Source: Thioalkalicoccus limnaeus
GTDB lineage: Bacteria > Pseudomonadota > Gammaproteobacteria > Chromatiales > Chromatiaceae
Reading direction: 5' to 3'
Length of the DNA stretch: 5,452 nt
Assembly: GCF_041197575.1 (NCBI RefSeq)
Contig: NZ_JBDKXB010000054.1
Coordinates: forward strand, 1 to 5,452
The position numbers were made by a program, and so were the translations under genes. The notes beneath the pieces were generated by a model. The model did not search any database. It worked only from the letters and a program-made list of their open reading frames with translations, and was not told where the DNA came from. Shown in pieces: positions 5,437-5,452 of this stretch. The first letter of the stretch is position 1; every line of letters starts with the position of its first letter.

Positions 5437-5452
5437 CAGTGCGGATCGAACC

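Noticed and set aside
5428..5452. tRNA 3'-end-like string at the right edge (minus strand GGTTCGATCC, later TTTCCA)
   Set aside because: The T-loop-like motif and an encoded CCA are at roughly the right distance, but the T-stem would contain a G-G mismatch and the rest of any tRNA lies outside the window. Probably coincidence.

Overview
The window has two parts. Positions 1347 to 5345 hold a complete four-gene polyamine ABC importer operon, potF-potG-potH-potI, read on the minus strand. It is strongly GC-rich with G/C-dominated third codon positions. Positions 1 to about 940 hold a short, less GC-rich accessory block that I read as mobile integron gene cassettes, also on the minus strand. A 400-base low-information stretch lies between them. 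The proteins match the gammaproteobacterial Pot (putrescine) branch closely. A GC-rich gammaproteobacterium, perhaps a purple sulfur bacterium of the Chromatiaceae type, is a reasonable but unproven guess.

In transcription order (right to left): a leader with a GGAGG ribosome site and two phased 8-bp direct repeats (5354-5436); potF, the secreted binding protein; potG, the ATPase; potH and potI, the two permeases, with a 4-base start/stop overlap. PotF captures the polyamine in the periplasm, PotH and PotI form the channel, and PotG drives it with ATP. The PotF pocket appears to mix putrescine-type (PotF) and spermidine-type (PotD) residues, so the substrate should not be assumed to be putrescine.

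Past potI, positions 941-1346 contain GC-rich hairpins, a possible promoter and a doubtful 47-codon reading frame. Next come a 16-bp perfect inverted repeat with a 41-base loop (856-928), which looks like a degenerate attC or a small insertion, and then a 213-codon gene of the DUF2026 type with a visible Cys/His/Asp arrangement. A well-formed attC site (114-182) follows, and then the start of another cassette gene that runs off the left edge. No integron integrase is present, so this looks like a cluster of attC sites lacking an integrase (CALIN) or the tail of a larger array. The cassette ends can be placed to the base because the attC R'' box (CTCTAAC) is the exact complement of G plus the TTAGAG found just before the gene. 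The most notable content is this cassette pair: a putative transglutaminase/cysteine-protease-fold protein of unknown role carried as a mobile cassette and inserted at an unusual junction.
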